Source: Leucogyrophana mollusca
Lineage: Eukaryota > Basidiomycota > Agaricomycetes > Boletales
Length of the DNA: 64,000 bases
Direction of reading: 5' to 3'
Assembly (NCBI GenBank): GCA_021014945.1
Contig: MU266336.1
Span: forward strand, 62,001 to 126,000
In this document: positions 57,746 through 64,000 of the stretch, in pieces
How positions within the stretch are numbered: the first letter of the stretch is position 1
Layout: each line of letters opens with the position of its first letter
The notes under the pieces: generated by a model
Seen by the model: the letters and a program-made list of their open reading frames with translations, nothing else
Database searches by the model: none
Told to the model about the DNA's origin: nothing
Program-made: the position numbers and the translations under genes

Positions 57746-57774
57746 ACCACCACCACCACCACCACCACCACCAC
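57746..57774 (+). repeat. (ACC)n microsatellite upstream of copy D
   Basis: About nine ACC/CCA triplets, against three at the matching place before copy B (near 54110-54121). It is a triplet expansion in the 5' region, 29 bp before the copy D ATG. Confidence 0.95.
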
Positions 57775-57802
57775 TGTACTTCCGCCTAGCCGCGGACTGG
57801 CC

Positions 57803-59450
57803 ATGCATCAGTGTCTCACCGTTCTAGAGCTTCTGCACTGTATCTTTCGCTATGTCGCGCTCAAGAAAACGCTAGCTTTGCTCGCAAGAACTTGTCGAAC
57901 ATTCACAGACCCTGCTCTGGATGTTCTGTATTGCGAACTAGAGTCACTCCGGCCTCTGATCAAATGTTTACCGAGGGACCTGTGGAGGGAAGATGCGGGG
58001 TTTCTGGTTTGTTTTTCGTGCCTGCGGGGTCCCGCGTTGAATCTCACTACTTTGAGTTATGCAGTCTTTCCAAGGTTCTATGTCAACGGAGTCCTGGGAT
58101 ATCTTCATGGGCTATTCCCGTCGCGTCCGGTCATTGCATCACCGGCGTGACCTAGATAAATCCAGCCAGCTCCTCGAGATGGCCTTGTTCAACGCATTCA
58201 GCTCACCACCGACTTTACTTCTCTTTCCAAATTTGCGAAAATTGAATGCATGGTCTGTCGATGCAGGCTTCATCCGACTATGTCTTAGTCCCGGCCTAGT
58301 TAGCTTCAGTCTGGGCGGGTTTGGTCGTTGTGAACAAATCGTTCCATCGCTCGCTGCTCTCTGCCCTCAACTGCAACGCGTGGAGCTCGGAGTACCTGGA
58401 GCTCCCCTCGCGTATGATACCCTTGTCAAGTGGGCCCATCTGAAACATCTGTCTTGTGGAGAGATTACCACGGAGGCGTTTAACTATCTCGCGCGGTTAC
58501 CGTCGCTCAAAACCTTAGATTTTTGGCTTCCCTCAGCTGCACCGACTGTAGTGGGCGGACAGTATGCTTTCGCCAGCCTCCATGCCCTACGGATTCGCTC
58601 CAACACTTTCTCTCCCTCCGCGCTATTCTTGCCGTCAATGTCGGGACCACTCCGTAAATTTTCCCTTCATCTTGTGGCAAATAAGGCCGCGCCCAGTCCC
58701 GATGCCATACGCGAGGTCTTCGAATCTCTCTCTTCCGGTTGCACATTAGATACACTTCTACAAGTTCGACTTGATCTGAATTGGAACGGTGACCCGCCGC
58801 TCCCGGGGGTGTCTACGCTTACCCTTGACATATTCAAGCCCCTCTTCTCCCTTCGAAACCTCCGAACGCTTTCAATTATCTCGGGGTGTACGTTCTCTCT
58901 GGATGATGATGATCTGGAATGCATGGCGCTCGCTTGGCCGCAATTAGAAGTCCTCGATCTCAGGACGGTACGCGGTTGGGGAGAGCATCCACGAGTCACC
59001 CTCGAAGGTCTTCCTCGGCTATTGCGCCATTGCCCCTCGCTCAAGACTCTTGGCCTCGCCATCGATGCGTCTACTATTGGCGCCGGGCGCTCCAGGCCAG
59101 GACGTGGCGTATGCAATACTTCAATCACAAAGCTGGAGCTCGCATATTCGCCAATTGAGAATTGGGTCTATGTTGCCACATTTTTATCAGACATTCTCCC
59201 ATCCGTGAAGAGTCTGGAGGCGTGGGATGATCATGTGTACGATGTGTGGGGCGATTGTATAACATACGCGCGCAGATGGGCACGAGTAGAAAAGATGCTG
59301 GGTGCTTTCGCCAACGTGAGGAGGCAGGAACGAAGGTGGTTTAACGACTCGGGACACTCGGAAGGCGAGACGGATGGCCGGAATACAGAAGACTCGGACT
59401 TCAGGTTTGACGCTGACGACGACGAGTCCTTGAACTCATCAGCTGAATAG
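57803..59450 (+). CDS. F-box/LRR-like protein, copy D (529 aa)
   Basis: Exons 57803-58006 and 58065-59450 close in frame, with donor GTTTGT. The N-terminus MHQCLTVLELLHCIFRYVAL with KKTLALLARTCRTFTDPALD is nearly identical to copy B. The LRR-like body follows (WAHLKHLSCGEITTEAFNYL, WPQLEVLDLRTVRGWGEHP, HCPSLKTLGLAIDASTIGAG), and the tail is acidic (FDADDDESLNSSAE). Differences from copy B are mostly substitutions and short in-frame indels in the repeat region, suggesting relaxed or diversifying change with the frame kept. Likely an SCF adaptor; target unknown. Confidence 0.85.
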
Positions 59451-60075
59451 CGGTATATGGGAGCTGGCTCAAAATGATAGCGCAATGAAGTATGTATCCG
59501 ACACAACTGGAAGTAAATTCCTGGGCTAACTCGGGTTGGCTAGATTATGTCGGTGGGTGTATATAAGGGGGTGTCGTTGAGCTGGCAATTTTTGCTTTGC
59601 CCCAGTATAAGTACAGACAGTATCAGTGTGTCCTGGTTTTTTGCTGTGGTCAGGCTGACTCTAGTTTGTGGACGTATCTAGGTTTTCGCTAAGTCTTACG
59701 CATTAATAACTTCTGCTTTGCAACCACATACTGTCCCATTATGCATTGAAGTCCTCGGATTTATACGGACCCAGGCGCCAGACCGCCACCGGTTGTGATG
59801 GTTGGAGAATCCATGATCACTCTATGGCTCAGGCCGGTCTCAATCAGGACTATCCACATTCCGAGGCCTCCGGAATTTGAACCTGGGCCGGAGTCTTCCA
59901 TGAACATGGCCACTGACTTGGAGCGGTCGCTAGCGGCTCGGCCCGATTCAAAATTGGGCAGTAGCTGGTTCTCCACGAGAGGGCTACGCCTCGCAGAGTC
60001 GGGGAGATAGTAAGACTGCGCCACCGCCAACCTCGTTCTCTAGGGGATACCACCCGTGGTGTCGCGCGGCCGCTT
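59451..60075. repeat. Duplicated 3' tail of unit 2
   Basis: Direct-repeat partner of 55801-56427 with the same landmark order. It runs past the point where the left copy is broken, continuing towards the aspartic protease promoter. On the minus strand it contains a sequence like a pol III box B (GGTTCAAATTCC near 59870-59882), noted but not accepted as a SINE. Confidence 0.8.
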
Positions 60076-60352
60076 TGCTTTCCGTACGTGTTTTTCTCCT
60101 GTGCGTATCGTGGTTCTGCAACCCGAGGAGCCACTCATCAGAGAACCTGGAGGGATATCGGGATTGGGATGTCTCGGAGCGTCGGGAGGGGCGGAACAAC
60201 CTCAGCGGAATCATCTCAATGTATTTTGTGGACGATTCTTGCGGATGGTTGTGTGCGACATCCGGCGGGGGTTTGTATATAACGAGGCTCTCTTACTACT
60301 AGTATGTCCACCATTCCTTAACCCTCAACTTCACCATCATCTACACTTTACC

Positions 60353-61946
60353 ATGCTTTCATCCAACCTCATCGTATTAGCAACACTTTTCTTATCCGAC
60401 GCGCTTCTGGCAAGCAAAGCGTTGGTAATTCGAAGGGACCACGCCGACACATCATCACCTTACTCTCCTTTCGTTTTCGATGTGCGCCGGACGCTCAAAA
60501 ACACTAATACAAACACCTCACTCGTTTCCGTCACAAACGAAGCTAACTTGGAAGTAAGTGCAATCATGGCGTACATATCTTCATTCGAGGCTGATAAGCC
60601 CTGCAGTACTTGGGCAAAGTTGACGTTGGTGGCCATGGTACGTGTTGTCTACGCCATTGACACACACTAGGTCCTGATCTTGTTACAGAATTCACCCTTA
60701 TTCTTGATACTGGGTCGAGCGACCTATGGGTCAGCGGCAACCAGAAACTGAAAGTCACAAATCAAACTAATACCAACGTCAATCTCACATACGGTATCGG
60801 CTCTGTCTCTGGAAATGTCGCCTACGGAGCTGTAGCATTTGGTGGATACCATGTTAATAATCAGGGTGAGTTACTCCGTCGGTTTTCCGCGCATCAAGTA
60901 CTCATCGTGCAATAGCCTTTCTTAATGTTGACAAAACCAACGAACAAAATGGCCAAGGCATACTTGGCCTTGGCTTTAATAGTCTCTCAACAATCGAGAA
61001 AAACGTAAATGATAGAATGGCTCAGCCGATTATGGCCAATATCTTCAGCCAAAATCCTTCCACCTCGAATTTTGTCGCATTGGCTCTCGAGCGGTCACAT
61101 GACAAGGAGGACACATCTGGTGGTGTACTTTCCATCGGCCAATACGATCCCCGATTTTCGAACGTGTCCCAGACACCAAAATACCCCATTTCGCCGTCCG
61201 ATTCCACGAGATGGACAATCGCTCTAAATGGGATGCATGTTAACGGAAAAAATATCGGCTTGAAGTCAACCGTTCCGGGCGCAAAGTCAGATACTGCGGT
61301 CGCCTTAATCGACAGTGGGACGAGCTTAGCCTATGTCCCATCCGATGTAGTCGATGCCATCTACGGCAGCATCAATGGAGCTGTTCATGTAAAACAGGAT
61401 GGACAAGACACGTGGTTCGTTCCCTGTCTAAGTCAAGCTAATGTTTCCTTTACATTCGGGTGAGTTTCGTCCCATGAACTTTCTAGAAAGATCCCTTACA
61501 CATATTTTACAGCAACGAGACGTTCGCATTGAACCCCCTCGAGCTGACCTCCCCCGTCACTATCACCGAGCAGGGAAAGCAGTATACAGTTTGTCTCAAT
61601 GCTTTCAGGCCACCACTGACCGAAACTGGCAACCAACTTGATTTTCTCTTGGGGGATATTTTCATGCGTAACGTGTATTCTGTGTGAGTAGTTGTTTCGA
61701 CCTTGCGTATCCGAACAAATACTGATTTTGACCAGATTCAATTTTGGAGAGGCTACCTCTGATGGTCAGAACTACAAAGGCGCTTCCATCCAGTTCCTAC
61801 CGAGGACAAATAGGGACCAAGTCTACCAGGACTTTGAGAGCCAGCGCAAAACCACTCTGCAGGCCCATCCTCCTCTTTTCGACTTATCGAAAGTTCATCC
61901 CGACGGTACATTGGATGACGGCGAAAAATTGACCCCTGTCGAGTGA
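60353..61946 (+). CDS. Secreted pepsin-like aspartic protease (family A1)
   Basis: Starts MLSSNLIVLATLFLSDALLA, a clear signal peptide, followed by a short propeptide. After introns the mature region reads YLGKVDVGGHGPDLVTEFTL and ILDTGSSDLWVSGN (first catalytic Asp, DTGS at 60706-60717), then YGIGSVSGNVAYG, GILGLGFNSLSTI and GGVLSIGQYDPRFSN. ALIDSGTSLAYVPSDVVDAI holds the second Asp (DSGT at 61311-61322), followed by FLLGDIFMRNVYSVFNFG. An approximately 60-residue polar tail (SIQFLPRTNRDQVYQDFESQ ...) extends beyond the usual pepsin end, to 61946. Expected role: extracellular or vacuolar protein degradation. It lies just right of the F-box duplication and is not part of it. Confidence 0.9.
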
Positions 61947-62163
61947 TGCCACCAATAAAAAGATGGCCTCAGGCTTTCTTCCAAATGTAGAATCGTGTAT
62001 TATACGGAAATTAGGTACAACGAATAAAGACAGCAATGATCCGATTTACATGCGAGGAAATCAAGTCGACTAAAAACATTTAAGACGCTGTGTACTCTAT
62101 AAACGATATTCAAAGAAACATGAATGTGAAGAGATAACAATGCGGTAAGATGAAGTCCATTCA

Positions 62164-64000
62164 CTACTCATCAGTGTGCACCTCTGTGATTATGTTCATA
62201 TCTTCGCTTCCTCCGAACGTTGTGCGGTGGCTCTCAGGTCGACCTTGGAAATGTGGTCGTGGCCGCGGGAGGTCAGAGTCGACATGATTTTCGGTGTAAT
62301 TCGAGGGGGTAGCATCGTAATATGCCTGAAGGAGAGATGTATGGAGGTTCGGGCGCATGGGAGGGGCGGGAAAATCGGAGAGATTAGAAATGCGCGAGCC
62401 TTCGGATGCGCTCGTCATATAGCTGGAGCGAATAGCGTCAGCGGACCGAAGTTCTGAGCCAGTGTTTGAGGTGACAGGGCTGATTATGTGGTCCTGATCG
62501 TCAGCCTCATCCTTGATCGAAAGGTGCGTGGAAGCATGGCGGGGGCTATGCAGGGCTGGGGGCGTCGGGGCCGCCTCCACCACTCCATGGCGAATGGGAT
62601 AACCTGTCTATTTTTCAGCCCCCATTACCGTCAATGAATATGCTTTTACACACCAAAAGTATCATTCTCTGGCGGGTCTCTTTCCACGATGGAAGACGCT
62701 CGGGAGGATACCACGTCTTCAGGTACCGCAGATTCTGGTTGTGTGCCTGCCACATTTTCCTGGTGAATGGGCAGACGATGAGGGGAGACAGAGTCAACTG
62801 GTACTGGAGAAGAGGAGTACGATCTTGATAGATCCAAGAACACGTATTCTTGAGACAACGTATCCTCTGCATGGCTTTCCTGCGATTTGGCATTATCCTG
62901 GAGGTCATCCAGCTCCTCGCTAAGGCTGCGAACTAGGTTGGTGAGGGCACTTGCTGAACCCGAGCTGCGAACATCTGATGGGATGCCCATGCTGACCTGG
63001 CTGGAAAAGTCCTCCCGAGGGGCTGCAGCTACATTTCTCGATGGGGGTTTATAAAACAGGTCCCTAAAATGGTCGAGATCGTCATTGTTATCGAGAGCTG
63101 TGATGACCAATTGCGCGGAAGAACTGTGGGCTGAATGTCCGAACTGCGGCATGATGTCTTTGCGTTCGAGAGGGTCTTCATCAGTCACAGGACTCGGTGA
63201 TTGAGCTAGGGCGATCTGAGCACCCGTCGAAGAATTGTTAGAATGGCTATGGCTATCGACTGGGCTAACAGATGGAGGAACGGGGGGACCCCTCGCTCTC
63301 CCCTTGTCTGGAGCGGACAACTGCTCGGCACCTGGATCCTGATAACGTGCTTGACGGTGCACAGCGGGGGATGTATCGGTCCCCATACCATCCCGACCTT
63401 TCCGAGTATTGCGTGGGTAAAGGAGCGCTTCCCCAATACCCAGTTGACTGGTATCCGCATTGGAAACCGATACATTTGCATTGGAAGCGAAATCTCGCTC
63501 CACTGGCAGGACCGGTGTACCGATACGGAAAGGTGGCACTGGGCGTGGCGAAGGGAAACGACCAGAACTGCCTTTGCGCTCATGCGCGGTTGTTGGCTCA
63601 TCTGTCTCCAATGACACGGCGGCGTAAGGGTGGGGTTGTGCGTGGGCTCGCGGGGGAAGTCGGTGTCTCAGGCTCATATCACTAGCCGCCGAGGGGGGAG
63701 GAAAGGTTGCTTCAAGTGTCGAAGGATGCGGCCCTGCATAGTCTGAGCCCTTATGCGAATGCTGTGAGAGGTGCTGCCCACCTTCAGACACAGGAGGAGC
63801 GGCATGATATCGCGTGTAGGCTGCACCCGTGGCGTACGGGTGACTGGGCATGCGGATGCCATCAAGATCATAATTGACTCTGGAGTGGTCATCGGAAGGT
63901 GGAGGAGACGATATCGCGATCCCAACTCCTTCGGCACTTGGAGCGGAGGGGGTGGGAGAGACCCCCTTGATATTGATGAACCCATCCTCCGGACCGCCTT
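62164..64000 (-). CDS. Serine/proline-rich protein of unknown function, 5' end outside the window
   Basis: The minus-strand frame is open from the right edge (GGPEDGFINIKGVSPTPSAP) down to about 62649. It is joined by a 60-70-nt intron (donor GTGTGT after TTTG, acceptor GACAG) to a last exon beginning GYPIRHGVVEAAPTPPALHS and ending at 62164 (MNIITEVHTDE). The visible part is low-complexity, with many Ser/Pro/His runs and acidic patches (DNNDDLDHFRDLFYKPPSRN, LVRSLSEELDDLQDNA). The last block could be a short interaction motif. I recognise no domain. It looks like the disordered C-terminus of a larger signalling or membrane protein. Confidence 0.75.

Noticed and set aside
59840..59960. Possible tRNA-derived SINE (box B-like GGTTCAAATTCC on the minus strand) within the duplicated tails
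   Set aside because: The box A match is poor and only the two segmental-duplicate copies are visible; there is no poly-A or target duplication.

Overview
This window is nuclear DNA from a filamentous basidiomycete, most likely an agaricomycete. Genes on both strands are broken by many short introns (mostly 50-65 nt, GT...AG), and the family set fits: an HMG-box regulator of mating-type class, a HET-domain protein, an RBR ubiquitin ligase, a DDX60-like helicase, and fungal MFS transporters and pepsins. I see no bacterial operons, CRISPR arrays, rRNA or convincing tRNA genes. Exons were joined by eye. Where a full exon list is given, the lengths close in frame.

Left end (1-5.8 kb): an HMG-box transcription factor runs off the left edge on the minus strand. 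A conserved glycine/serine-rich, probably cell-surface protein follows (minus), then about 2 kb with no gene I can support.

Candidate biosynthetic block (5.8-16.5 kb), the most interesting part. On the minus strand lies a single gene fusing a Gfo/Idh/MocA-type sugar (or cyclitol) dehydrogenase to a DegT/DnrJ/EryC1/StrS-type PLP aminotransferase. Divergent from it is an MFS exporter. Convergent with the exporter is an intronless gene fusing an ATP-grasp ligase to a SAM methyltransferase. Divergent from that is a metallophosphoesterase of the 5'-nucleotidase family. Oxidation, transamination, phosphate removal, ATP-dependent amide formation, methylation and export together would suit an amino-sugar or aminocyclitol amide natural product. 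This pathway is inference. The promoter shared by the first two genes carries two perfect GTGAC palindromes and a 17-bp inverted repeat.

Housekeeping stretch (16.7-30.2 kb): an RBR E3 ligase, a second MFS transporter, the divergent ribosomal protein pair RPS13/RPS6, a HET-domain gene and a HAD phosphatase. Next (30.6-34.5 kb) come myo-inositol oxygenase and an aldo-keto reductase on the same strand, which could act in sequence (myo-inositol to glucuronate to gulonate). A large plus-strand run follows (35.6-51.5 kb): the DDX60-like helicase, mitochondrial 2-oxoadipate dehydrogenase E1 (DHTKD1 type) and cohesin SMC1.

Right end (51.7-64 kb): a young tandem segmental duplication of F-box/LRR-like genes. 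It holds four copies; two are intact, one has lost its in-frame ATG and one is truncated at both ends. About 620 bp of duplicated tail follows each unit, and a ~150-bp segment between genes is inverted in one unit relative to the other. After the array come a secreted pepsin-like aspartic protease and the 3' part of a serine-rich unknown gene that enters from the right edge.
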